Both the position numbers and the translations under genes were made by a program. Below, one piece after another: positions 20,343 to 33,500 of a stretch of DNA of 64,000 nt; position 1 is the first letter of the stretch, and each line of letters opens with the position of its first letter. The stretch spans positions 32,490,226 to 32,554,225 of the forward strand of contig NC_134276.1 of assembly GCF_949628215.1 (NCBI RefSeq), given 5' to 3'. This DNA is from Phalacrocorax aristotelis (taxonomy: Eukaryota; Chordata; Aves; Suliformes; Phalacrocoracidae). Below the pieces are notes generated by a model. The model made no database searches. It was given only the letters and a program-made list of their open reading frames with translations, and had not been told where the DNA came from.

Positions 20343-23300
20343 AACAGGAATCATGTGGCTCTCAGAGCATGGTCCTTGGATGCAGATTGCAGAAGCTTTC
20401 AGCACAGATGCCCTCAGCTGCCAGAGCAGTCACACCATGGTGGGCTGCAGCAGCCATTCAGCGGTGTCACTGCTTTCCTGCGGGTCTGAACTGCAACACT
20501 GAGCACACTGTAGGAGGGCTCACCTCTCCCCTTCCCCACCCCTGGACGGATAGAAGAAATGCCAAGTGCCTATTTGGATGCATTTGTACAATAGCTGTTC
20601 CGCTGGGACAGTGATGAGTCTCTCTGCAGTGTGGATCTGCTTGCACAGACTGATGGACAGCATGGGCTGAGAGTGAAATGTGCCTCTCTGAGGTGGGTAC
20701 CACACAGGCGAGAAGGGAGAATGAAAGGGGGCAGGAGCTTTGCTCCATGAACCTTCTCTTCACCAGCATCCTCAAAGAGATCCCAGCATCCTCCAAAAGC
20801 CCAAAGGAAGGGCCCACTATTCTAACCTCTGCCAGATGCCATGCAAGCAATGTGAGCAAGTGGAAGCAGTGCAAAGAGCAGCAAATACTGTTGGTACACT
20901 CAGAGACAGGCAGAACACATCACTACTCCAGGGATAATTACATTCCTGATATGTACATACATATCTCTGTATGTAGAGAGGGAGACAGGTGTGCATCCAT
21001 TCGCTTGCACCTTAGCCAAAGTGTGCTCTCTGTAGATGGTACTTGGGGGACAATTCTCAAGTGCTCAGAAGCTCTGTCTGGAGTGCTCCTGCGGCTCCCT
21101 TTGATATCCTTTGTTTAACAAAGTTAATCTTCTTTTGCAAGTGCTCCTTGTTAAGATACTGGCAAATAAATCAATATCTACCAGCAATAAGAAAACACTT
21201 GGACAACATGATGTTCGGGTGGGAGTTGATAATAGACCTTCAGGAAACAGAGTTCATGAGGAAAGTGTTTAACCAGCATAGACACCTCCTCACCTCCCCA
21301 AAACAGCACACACACTACAGCATCTTTCTCTCTGCTGACCCTGGAAAGATAAACAGCAAGGAGAGTAGAATAAAAAAATGAATAAAGCAGGTCGGCATAA
21401 CTGAGTACTCAAAAACGCAAAGTGAACGTATATTTTGAGCCTCTGCTCATACCTATCAGCCACGATTGAAACATACTGCCTGTACAGCAGTCACCCAGGG
21501 ATGAGAGGTCTGTCTCCTCCCAGGTTAACCCATCATTTTCTAGCACAGGTAGCATCTGATTTTTATATCAGACATGAGGGAGGAATGCCAGAAGCACAGA
21601 CATTTAGATATAGTCCAGATTTTCCCCTCCTGGTGTTTTCATGGGCTGCAAAACTGTTTCCAGAATGAAATGACAGAGGTTGGTGACATTGGCCATGTAT
21701 GTAAATGATCACAGTGTCCTACGGAGATTAATTGGTTCATGAATAAAGATGAGGAGCTGAGGTGTGCAGGGAGAAATCATTTATCAATTATATGCCTTGG
21801 AAAACTGAAAGATGATAAGGCCTTAACGGCTGAATGGGTTTGAAAGGGAGACTTGTAAATTGAGTTCTAATTCTGTTCTGCCGCATTCATAATAAAGAGA
21901 TGTTAAACTAATTGCATCCTTGTGTGGTTCATGAGCAACGGCACTCAGCTGCATTGCACAGCGAGCAACAGAGATCAGAGTTTAGTTAGATTTTAGCTGT
22001 CCTTTGCCTCATGTAGGAAGTATGCTAACCAGTTACCTTTGGCCTCATCAGTAATGATAACGCACAGGGCAAGAGCCTGTAAATATTTTTCAGGACATTA
22101 ATTTTGCATTTGAATCTGAATTTAAAGAACCAAGAAGGACAGCACAGACTCACGTGGCTTTTGTGTTCTGCTCAGTCATATGGATTCATCAGAGTGATCA
22201 CCCATCCCCAGAGTGACTTGTTGCTGATTAACCAGAAACAAGAGGATTTTGGAGGTTCAAAACAATAGCAGAATATGCTAATCCCAAACAGGAAAAAGGA
22301 TCTGAGGGATGTGGCTGCTGATAACAGCTAACGTCCCCTCCTCCTGCCCCTTCTGTGTGCTTGCTAACAGGTTTACTGTTACCAACGAACAGTACCAACC
22401 TAGCATGGGCTCTGGCAAATGCTGAAATACACTCAGATCTGAGAATCTCAATGTAGAATGAGGCTTGTTATTTAAAATCTTGCTGCTGGATATTGTGCAA
22501 GCCCTGGGATCAAAGAGGACAGCCACACTTACCCTGGGTGAGCTTAGAGCAAATCCTGTGACACTTGGTTGCTGAAAGCCAAGGGTGCCAGTAACGAGAG
22601 TCACTGGAGATTACTCAGTGGCACTGCTGCAACTGCCCAAGACCATCTGGCTGCGGCAGTTTAAGCAGTTCCTCTTTTGAAATTTTTTATCTGGTCACTT
22701 TTGGGGTCTGGGTCTCCTCCACCAGCAAAAGCAGCTGCAAGAGCCCAAAATGATGGCTGGGCACAGCTGGGCATCCCAGCATATGTTGGCGCAGAGGGTG
22801 CTTGAGGAAGGATACTCTGACTTAGCTGGGACAAGGGTGCCTGGCATCTCCTGCCGCTACCTTTTTGGGCACTGACGTCTTAAACCACCATACAAAGATG
22901 TGCCAGAGCCTGGTCTGGGTGAGGTACACCACCTATGTAACATCAGGAGGTTGTCGTTGTTACTACATGTCAGTGTGGAGAGGGAGGGGAGGGACAGCAG
23001 TTTCAGCCAAAGGAGTGGTAATATCTCTTTAGAATTGCCTTTAAAGTGTGATTGTACTTTAAAAAGCAATATAGTAATTGCACCAGGAGGCTTTATATAC
23101 TGCCAGTACTAATTCCCACATGCGTAGTTTTCAACAAAGAAATCAAGACACTGCTTTGTTAATTATCTTCTCTGAAAACTAGGACCTGATCATCCCTTTT
23201 TAACTAAAAGCCCATGCATGTCCCAAAGCTACTCTAAAAGTTCATAGAAACCAACATGGATCAAACTGTGCCCCATTACTGCATGGCTCCTTGTCACATC

Positions 23301-26300
23301 TGCTATGGTAATGCTTGCAGGCACCAGTTCAGCATAGCCCATGGTCTACCCAGTGTAGAAGTAATAATTAATCCACGTGCAGCAAAACATTTGAACTCAG
23401 CCAGAATTTTCAACCAAGGAGCTCTTCATCAGGGAATGATGATTCATGAGAAGCAAAGAGGGTTGCTGGAAAGGCTCAGTTTTGATGAATTTCCCAATTA
23501 GAGAAAAATATATTTGTTTAAGAAAGGAAGCTTTCAAACAGCTGAAAACTTGACTTGCAACAGTTCCTAAATTCAATCTTATTTCCTCCAGGTCTTTAAA
23601 AAAATGCATAGGAATGTGAGTTAATTTTCAATAAAGTTAAGAAAAAGATTTTAAATTGAGGAAAAATCAAAACCAACTGAAATTATAAAAATGAAATATT
23701 TTGATTAACCCAATTGTTTTTATAGTTGTCCTTCACCATGTTTTTAAGACTGCATTTTTCTTCCCAGCTTAGCTGGGAAATACTTCCCAGGTTGTCATAA
23801 ATTCTTGAAGGTTAAGAAACAATTTGCTGTCATAGGTAGGGCAAGTATATCTTACTTTATTACTTTTGTAGCCCAGAACACAGCAAATTGCTTCTGACCA
23901 TAGCAAGCATCTGAAGTGTCTAAGCTGAGGGAGGTAGACAGAATCCACAGAATTCACTGGAACAAACACATCCTCCTACCTCTGAGCAAGTCATCCCAGC
24001 TCCCGTGGCCATGAATAGGACCAGGCACTTCATTACCCTCTGAAATGTCTACAGGAGGTCACAGATGAATTGCTCCCAAAGAGTGCCCATTTCTCTGCAG
24101 TGCCTATGCAAGCAGCACGAGATGGCTCCCTCAGGTATAGCACTCTGCACTGGGAAGGGCTAACGTTAGAGGAGATGATTCTCTCTTCCTAAGCAGATGA
24201 GGCAAACAGACGGGGAATGTAAACAAGAAACAAAGGAGAAATGATAACCCCTAACAGCTGGGTGGAAGCATGGAAGTTAATGCTTAGGTCTGGTGCCTAA
24301 ATACGTTGCTATCCCTTTCTATTATGTCAGTAGGTTTTTTTACTGATGTTCTGCCTGGACAGGGCTAGAGTGCTCCTCAACAGCTCACAAGGCTTTGGGG
24401 GTAATCAAAGTAGAGCTGACTGCTTATAAGAGCAAACTACAGCAATGCAGTATAAATAGATCATATCAGGAAAGGAAATATGACCCACCTGGAGACTGAA
24501 CTGTCACAGAAGTTGTCTTCGTGTGTGAAATATGTGTTACCCGGTACAAATACCTTTGTGATGGGAGGCTCCACGCTTTTGAAAATCAGCCCACATCCTG
24601 GAGGTGCTTACTGACCAGGAACCTCATTTTAGCCACCCGGATCCGAACAGCTTGGCTGTGGCTGGCGAGGTGGCGGTGCTGGGATGGAGCTAGGGGCTGT
24701 AGTGGTGTGCAGGTGCCATTCAGTCACCTAAGGACAATGACCAGTAGCACTGGTTTTGAACACTGTGTGTGACCTTGTTGCTAAGACAGGCTGTGTAAGT
24801 GGAGGAGGATGGAGTCTGTGTTGTTTAGATATTAACAGAAGACAAAAAAGCAGAAAGGCAATTGATCCAAATAAGCAATGTCCAGCACATGCTTGAAAGG
24901 CAATGGGTTTGTGTCCTACCTTGAGCCATGAGACCTCTGACGCTTTCAGAAAAGCAAGAGGCATGGGCATATACATCTCTGCCTCCTGGTCAGCCACATC
25001 TTCCATTTTATTTTTTGTTTATTTTTTGATCTGTCATCCTACATTTACTTTTCTGCTTATTGTGTTTTAACCTGTGTGATGCCTTAACCACCACAAGACT
25101 CTTGTTTGTCTTTCCCTCAGAATTTCCTCTAGTGCCTTTAGTTTCCCCTAACACCCATTTTTTTCTTTTTTCTTTTTTTTTTTTGGTGAAACATTTCCAG
25201 TGCATACCAGAAACCAAAAAGCAAATATGAAAACAGCAGCTTTCAAACAGTGTGTGAACCATCTCTTTCCAGATGAGCCAGATAACCCATAATAAAGCAA
25301 CCAACATACAAAAATGTTTGACACCTACCATTTCTCCAAAACTTTTTTCTCAGGTACATAGCAGAAAGTGTTCCCTTTTCCCACTTAATTAACACTTTAA
25401 GACATAGAGAAATATGATCCTTTTCTTTCCTTTGTTACCAGCAACCACACTCCGTTGGCTTTTCAATCTCCTGTGTCACACCTATCTAGGTAGGTCCAAT
25501 TTTTCTTTAAATTCATATCTGTGCATCAGACATTTCCAGACAAAATCGTGCCTGGATGACCAAGTTTTTTGTCTTCTGTATTTTAACCTCTGTTAGCAGC
25601 TTCCTTTTGCCTACGTCAGGGATGGGCATCTGAACCATCAGTTTAAAAATCAACCCCTGTGGCAGAGCACTGCCCAGGGCCCTTGCCAGGAACTGCCTCT
25701 GTACATTACCAGAACTTCCCATTTGTTTGAACAGCATCTAGAAAAGATAAAATAGGAACTACAAAATCTAGGTAAGGTGTCAGTGGGTAGCTTCCCATGA
25801 GCCTTTTTTTTTTTATTTCCATTTGTTGTTCAGTTTGTGCTCAACTCGAGTTTGGGGATTTTCAGTGTTTCTGTATTTTCACAGAGACGTTAACAGCGGG
25901 GTACTCACTTGGTAGCGTGGTTCACCTCTGCTGACTTCAGCCACTTAAAACTTAGTTGTTTGGCTTCTTAGGGTAGGTCTGCCCTCCTGAATAAAAACCA
26001 GCCAGGACTGAATTTGAGCTCTGAAGCCCCAACTGCCTGCTGAACTGGAGCACTGGCTTTGATCCGGATGCCCCCAGAGCTGTTTCAGAGGAGGTTGGTG
26101 GATGCAACTGAGTCCCTGTTACCTAACATTAGCTCCAGGGCTTGCTCCCAGGCATTTTTCACCTAGTTGTATAGTTATAACCCTAAGCTACACCTACAGC
26201 ATCAAATAATTTAGTTCCTCTATTCACTTCCAGGTCTTGGTCCCTGGAGTCCCCATTGTAGGTATGTTGATTCACTCCTCGGTCCTCCTCTGGAATGATT

Positions 26301-27400
26301 TCCCCCTGGAACAAAACTGTGTTGTGTTTCTGGGGACCAGTCACCTGAAAAACCTTCTATTTGAGACAGTATGGATGAAACTACCCCAGGTTTGGTTTTC
26401 TCATTCTGCCTATATGACATGCTCAGCCAAGAGCTAACATTAGGGTGGGTCTCACGCTGGAGATGTAAATGAAAAGTTCTCCTCCACATAACGCTGCCAT
26501 TGGGGTGTTCTCCAACCAATGCTGTGCCTTGAATTGCTATGTTGGTGTGTGGAAGAAGAGGACTTGGACCATGTACTAAGCCTGCCATACCCTAGCCAAG
26601 TTGGATTTACTGTTCAAGCACAGAACATATGAGGAGATCATCTATTCTGGACACGTCAAATTCATTCAGATTTTCAGCATGTCCTGTCTGGACAACTGTG
26701 GATAGAAATATGGGAGGCAAATCTTGGGGCATGCAAAAATTAATAATAATGAGATGAAGAGTCATGGTACTTTTTCTTGAAAAGCTAACCCAGTGTGACA
26801 CGTGGAAAATACATGGATGTCAGAATGGTCACCGAAAAGAGGGCATGGAGCAACAGAAGCAGTCTGAAATCCTTGGATGGGTTGAGTGTTAACCAAAGAG
26901 GTAGAGCCCAGCTGTGGAAGATGGAGACCTAGTCGATGTGCTCCATTCTGAACTGGAGAAATGGCCCTCAATACCAAGAGTATCACATCCCACTTGCTCC
27001 TTGTTTTCTCTGCTAGCAAATGCCAGCAAAAGAAGCTTTCCTGCACAGGATTTTTCTATTTGGACTTAATAATCTCACTCCCTTTCCTCTAATCCAGCTT
27101 CATGCTTGGCCATGATGTGCTATAGGAGTGCTGAATGCAGAGCACACTGCTGGACCTCTCTAAAACTCAGAGGATCACAAAAATTTTGTCTTTGGTGTTC
27201 TTTCTTATGTCTGTGGTTCATAGCTGCAATGAAATGACACAAAGGCTGAGATGACAAAGTGACTTGTCAATGTGAAAATGTCCAAAATGTACCTTATCCT
27301 TTCATGGAAGGACAACATCAATATGAGCAGGACCTCCCCAGGGAGCTCTGTCATATTGACTTAGCCACCAGGAGCCTGGGGTTGAGGTGAGAGAGAGTAT
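20343..27400. other. Intergenic region between LCP1 and CPB2, no gene recognised
   Basis: About 7 kb with only short, non-conserved ORFs. T-rich runs lie near 25160-25184 and 25806-25817. I see no repeat element that I can name and no RNA gene. Confidence 0.5.
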
Positions 27401-27425
27401 TAAATTTTAACCACTCTTTAAATAA
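27398..27425 (+). promoter_or_regulatory. CPB2: Possible CPB2 core promoter elements
   Basis: About 80-105 bases before the CPB2 start codon are an AT-rich HNF1-like half-palindrome (ATTAAATTTTAAC) and a TTTAAATA box. Liver genes such as CPB2 often use HNF1, and family 5' UTRs are short, but the match is imperfect and the transcription start is unknown. Confidence 0.22.
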
Positions 27426-27503
27426 CATTTTTGAAATCAATAATGTGGGTCCTGAACCCTTGGCTTTCCAATTGCATTTGGTTTCATTGTGGACGCTGTG
27501 AAG

Positions 27504-27574
27504 ATGAAGTTTTACCTGCTGTTTTTTACCCTATTTATCTGGATTCAAAAGAAGCATGTCTTCACTCTTCCAAG
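27504..27574 (+). CDS. CPB2: CPB2 exon 1, signal peptide
   Basis: ATG at 27504 in the context AAGATGA, encoding [15 protein letters not shown] followed by KKHVFTLP, a hydrophobic secretion signal. Donor GTAAAT after two bases of an Arg codon that is completed by exon 2. Confidence 0.93.
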
Positions 27575-30500
27575 GTAAATATCTGATGGTGCTACGGGGC
27601 TCTTAGCGCATGGTGAGTGGGACAGGGAAAGTATTGAAGCAAAATAACTCCAAGTTACATAAGAAAACATTTGGCAAAGGTTGACATTTTTTATTGCTCT
27701 TGTAATTGGATATGTGGTTCAATTTAACATATAGATGGTGGAGGAAATGAAATTATTCTAAGTCTTCTCTGCATCCATAAATCCTATGTTTTTAATCATA
27801 TTAAAACTATTCTTTTTGGTCTAAGTGCAAATCTATTCTGTTCATTCAGTGCTTTTGAATGCCAATAAAGGGCATTGTGAAACTTAATGGGAAAAAATAA
27901 TTTGCTTCATTTGCCTTAAAACAAGACCTTAAATGAATTACTTCTTGAGGTAGAGAGAGAAACCATTTCAGAAAGTGCTAACAATCTGTTTTCTTTCTAA
28001 AGCAACTTTTATGACTTTTTTTCCAGTCATAAATCATTTTTGAATAACCATTTGGTATTTGTACAATGTTTCAGAAGCAGCTTTATTGTTACCTATCGAT
28101 AAACTTCAGAAAAGCCCTGAAACCAAATGCTTTGTTAAAACATGAGAACATATGTCAGAGATGAAGACAGCCAAAGTGCTTTTATTTTCTACATGTACAG
28201 CTGGTTTAAAAACTTGAAATGTTTTAATAGGTAGAACTAAAAGGATAAGCCCCTCATGTGGTGACATTAAGCAAGATTAATAACCTATAGGAATCACGAC
28301 TAAACACAGCCTGCTCCCAGGACTGAAATACCTACACAAATAATAGTGAATTATGTCTCACAGCCTTCTGCGACTCTGCACCACAAGCCAGTGGGCAGAC
28401 CTGTGACAGGTGAACACCTCCTGAGTTCATGCCTTAAAAAGAGGATCTTTCATCACCGTTTGTACTGCAATCATATTTTGTTGTGGATAGTTACAGAGGC
28501 ATGAGGGTTGAAGTAGGGGGACAGTTAAACACATTTTTAGGTGAATTCAGTAGAGCAATATTGCTCTGCGCTACTTGAAGGTTCATTTATTTCATGTTTA
28601 AATAAAACACTGAATATCTGACCCTTACAGAAGAATACGGCATTTCCCACTGGAAAGCATGAGTCTAAATCTCCCAGCCCCGGTTATGAAAATGGCTAAA
28701 ATAATGAGATTTTAAAGGTGATATATTATATCTGACTTTTTACTTTTATTTGAGTGCTAGCATTGGAGGATTTAACGGTCATGTATTAAAGCTTTCCTTT
28801 GCAAGGTTGTAGTGTGATTACTGCATCTGTACTTCTAAGAAAAATACCGAATATTGCGAGACTTGTGAAAGAGCTGATAACACTGGAAAGACGCTTAGCT
28901 CACTTGTAGGGAAAAGACAAGGCTGTTTGATATTGATGGCTGTTTGATGCTGATGGCTGTTTGAGAACCAGCAAGGTGGGAGAAAAGAGAGCCCACAGGC
29001 AGCCATCTGTGCTCCAGGCAGAAGAACAGCTTACATGGTCCAGGAGAACAGAAGATGCTGGCAGCACTCCTCTAGCGACACTACCTGCTAGAGCCAGGGT
29101 AAGATATTCAGCTAGAGACAAGTAGGGAGGCCTCTCTTCTGGAGATATTAGTCAGAAAGAACACACAAGGTTTAAATGAAGCCAGGCTACGAGGACAAAG
29201 AAACACATCCATGCTGATGCCTTGTTTTTGTGGGCCTGTGTGGTATGCAATGCTGATGGCTTTCCTAGTGGCTGAGAAATGCAATGGAGAGGAGGGATGA
29301 AGAGGCTGAGATGCCTGCAGAGAGCCAGCACTGATTTATGTTGCTCTGTGAAATAGTGGCCAGGGCCCCTGGATGGGATTCATCTGACTATATGGGATTT
29401 CTACACAGATCTGCATGGGAACTAGTCCCTTCACCTTTCTGTACAGCTAGTAGAGAAAATTATGCATATTTAGGTTACAATTCATTCCAGTTTAGCACAC
29501 ACATCTAAAGTAGCTCAGGTTAACTGGACCCTGAAAGTGCCTATTTCTTTACTAAGAGAGTGACAAGCTCAGATGAAGATATCAAAACTGTCTAAAATGA
29601 ACTGTAATGCATCCCACTCACTCTGTCATAGCTACAGGATAAGACCTGAGCATTGTAGTGTGGGGATGGCAGCTGGACTTCTCTTTACCCAGAAGTAAAA
29701 GGGAGAGGAAAAAGAAATGGTGTACAGTGATAGAGTCCAGTGGGACCCTGGCAGAAAGTTGGAGGAGGGAATGAGAGGGATCCTCTTAAGGACAAACTCA
29801 AAGAGCAACCAGGAAAGCAGGGCATGAGGACAGAAAGTGAAAGAGGTATGTTCAAGATGAACATGTCCAGCCACACGAGGGCAGCAGACAGGGCAAGGAA
29901 GCTGGGGGTGGAGGGTAGTTTCTAAAACTGGTGTAAAACAGCGAGAGATTTTGTCTGGGTGTTTTCTAAGAGGAGTGGGGCAGAAGACAGATGAAAGGGT
30001 ATAATGCCAGATCAAAGCAGATGAACTGAGAAACCCAATGACTACAGTTTCAGCTGTTAATACTCTCCATGTTAAACATGACTGCAAGAGCAAGGGCAGA
30101 ACCTGAATCAGCTTGTTCAGGGTATTCAGGTCCTAGAGGAATCACTGCTAGCTACCACCTGTCCAGTATTTACCACACTCAGCTGAAATATCTGGGGTAC
30201 AAGTACATACCAGCTTCCTCATTATGGTACTCTCAGGCTGTGGAAATCATAGGATGAAACCAGATGCAGCAGCCCTTTTCTGGTCTCCCCTGTGAAAAGA
30301 CTTCCCCAGATATGAGAAGACAAATTCACTTTTAAAGTAGCCCCAAACACACGCTTTTGGAGTGCACTTGCCTAAAGAAATAAGTGAACTGCCCACCCTG
30401 CCTATCCCTGACTGCTTTTTGATGCTCTGTCAAATGATGGTGGAGGCAAAAATAGGGCTGGCATATTGTTGGTTCTGCATGAGAAACAACAGCGATTGCT

Positions 30501-33500
30501 TGGAGCCTGGCTAAAAGTAGAAAAGATGAATCACCTGGTTGGCAGATGCTGTCAGGTCTCTGCTTGAAATCAGTCACAAAAACAAGTTGGGACAATCAAG
30601 TTATGCAGCTTGAAAACATTAGTTTTGAGAGCCCTGCCTCTTTTCTTTTCAGAACAGTCTTTGCAGACAGGGCTGGCAGGGACTTCCAGTGCCTGGTTTA
30701 TGCGCTGCCACCAGCTCCACACGATTAGAGGGCCAAGAGCCACACCAGCCCAGAAAATAGAAATAGGGGTCTACCATTTCCCTGCGTCTCCTCCTTCTAC
30801 ACACACGTATTATTTTAATTATCTCTCCAATGCAATTTTGAACTACATGGTGTGCGGGGCACTGAAGACCCGGGCTGGATTTACAATGCAAAGTGGTATT
30901 TTTTCTTTCCAGAAAGTGAATTTCACTTCTGTCACCAATAGTGCGGTCATGCATGGAGTAGCTGGGAAATGCCATCTCATGTACAGTGTGTCCAGACCGT
31001 GGGTTTCAAGCAGAAGAGGAATATAAGTTACCAGGCAAAGAGGGGGAGGACAGTGATAAAGACCAACTAAAACCATACCTGGCTGAGGGACAGAAATAAG
31101 GAGTTCAGAAAAACTGGACTGAAGTAGGAATGATGACGGCAGTAGCCTCTGTACATCTACAAAACATCATGTTTGGCTTTTGCCAAGCTGGGAGGGCTGA
31201 CGTCTCTGCTGAACAGTGACTGAGACTGAGAAACTCAGGGGTGAACAGAAGAGCTGTCATCCTGGTCTAGGCTAGTTTTCCACTGGTCCTGCTGCACTCC
31301 AGATGAGCTGGAGCTGGTTGCTGTTGTGCTGGTGCCATCTCCCAGGAGCGATCTCAGAGTCCAGGCTACCAAAGCCCTGCACCACCTCTTTCAGGGATTT
31401 TACTGATTGGCAGAAGCAGAGGCTGGAACAGGACTTGGCATCTTCACTATTGAATCTTTACTGAGTTCATGGTGGCCAAGCCAGGGAAGACAAGAAAGGC
31501 CGAGCCTGCTTCTCTACTTTTGTGTGACCTCGAGTAGTTCCAAGTACCTGTGCTTTACCTAAAACCCTTTTTTTTTCAGGGATGAAGTTTTGTGGGCTCT
31601 CCCACAAACAGATGAACAGGTTGAAGCCCTTCAGGATTTACTGAACACCACTGAGGTAAACAGATCCCTCTGTCTCTCTGGTCTCTAGGCCAAATTCTTC
31701 CCCAAAGTGCACTAATACTGTTCCCCCCTGCCCCGGAGAAAGATTTAGCCCACTTTCATTCATCTTAACACAGCAACTCAGAAAATGCTTGGATTTCATT
31801 GCTCAGCTACCTTCTGATTTACATGAGAAGACCCTCTCCTTCATAATGGTATAGTAGTGCATTATATCAGAGCTCAGGCTTCTGCAATTGATTTCATGCA
31901 AGACACTGCAAAATTGGCAAAGCACCAACACACAGTAAGTAAAAATACATTTGCTAGGGAACCTCAGCACTTTAGACCAATGCAATCTTGACCTACATGA
32001 TTTGCACAGCTTTGAAGTTCAGGACTGGATTTTTGTGGTATTTTTTCTTAAAGCATTTAGAAGATAAAAATCTCTTAAGCAATATTTTTTTATAATTTCT
32101 ATCTTTCCTTAAATGTCGTGGTTTAGCCGGCAGCTCAGCCCCACACAGTCGCTCACTCACTCCCCCACCGGTAGATGGGGGAGAGAATCAGAAGGGTAAC
32201 ACTCGTGGGTTGGGATAAGAACAGTTTAATAATTAAAATTAAAAGAAAACAACAGAAATGCAATGTAAAGGAGAACAACGAGAGGCGCAAAGCCCCGGGG
32301 GAGGGGGGAAGGGAGGGGAGAGGGGGAACGAACCGCCGAAACAAACCGCACACACCGCAGCCGCTCGCCGCCCGCCGACCCGACGCCGCGCCGCCTCCGC
32401 GCTGCCACTGCCCCCCCTCAATATATTGGTCATGGTGTCACATGGTATGGAATGAACCTGCCATTGGCCAGTTGGGGTCAGCCGCCCCCACCATGGCCCT
32501 GCCCCTCCCAGCCCCCCCCGCCACGCGGCAGAGCGCGGGAAGCTGGAAAGGTAGCCGACCCCCACAGTGAGGAGAATTAACCCCTTCTCAGCCAAAACCA
32601 GCACATTCTCCACCCCTTATTCCATACCATTTACACCATGCCCAGGTCCCATATGATGCAATACAACCATACCAACCACCACCCCTCCCCTTCCCATCCT
32701 TTAACATAATACACAGACATCATTCCCTTAGTTCATGGACCTTCCCTGTAAAATGTCCATTAAAATGTCCACTGAGTTCACCCAGGTCATGACTCTGGGC
32801 TCCATCTGTTGTATCAGTCTTTCAGGGTGGGAGAGATGGTGTGTGGCGTTGGGTTGCTGCATACCGAGTCAGTCATCGTTCCATCACTGCTGCACGGCTT
32901 GTTTCACAGTTGATCTTCCATGGGTTGGGAGGCTCGTACTCTGATATCATTGATACAACACAGAGGTGACACACAATATTATAAAGCAGTTCACATTGTG
33001 CCATTCAGTTCCTTGACTGTTTTCGCCCAAAATCAAATCCCCTTGAGGCACACATCGGATTTCTCCATCCTCCCGCATCACCCACCAAGTGCACCCCGGT
33101 CCTCGAGCAAAAGCAATCCCACGAATGGGTTTGCCTTTGCCTGAGGCAGGAAGAACCCAGACTGTTTTGCCCAGCATACTTTTTGTGTGCACTACAGGGA
33201 CTCTGTCCCCTTCCACAGTATGTAGGATTTCTGACTGGGCAGGGCCAGCTCGGTTGGCAGATCCCCTCGTGTTGACTAACCACGTGGCTTTTGCTAAATG
33301 TGTATCCCAGTGCTTGAATGTCCCACCCCGCATTGCTCTCAGTGTAGTTTTTAACAGTCCATTGTACCGTTCAATTTTCCCAGAGGCTGGTGCGTGACAG
33401 GGGATGTGATACACCCACTCAATGCCGTGCTCTTTGGCCCAGGTGTCTATGAGGCTATTTCGGAAATGAGTCCCATTGTCTGACTCAATTTTCTCTGGGG

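Noticed and set aside
29632-30093. 153-codon minus-strand ORF in CPB2 intron 1
   Set aside because: Composition and lack of splice or conserved motifs suggest a chance frame.
32175-32613. ORFs on both strands in the ERV-1 LTR (and the copies at 38192-38583)
   Set aside because: Low-complexity frames through GC-rich LTR DNA; the repeat in the second LTR explains why they appear twice.
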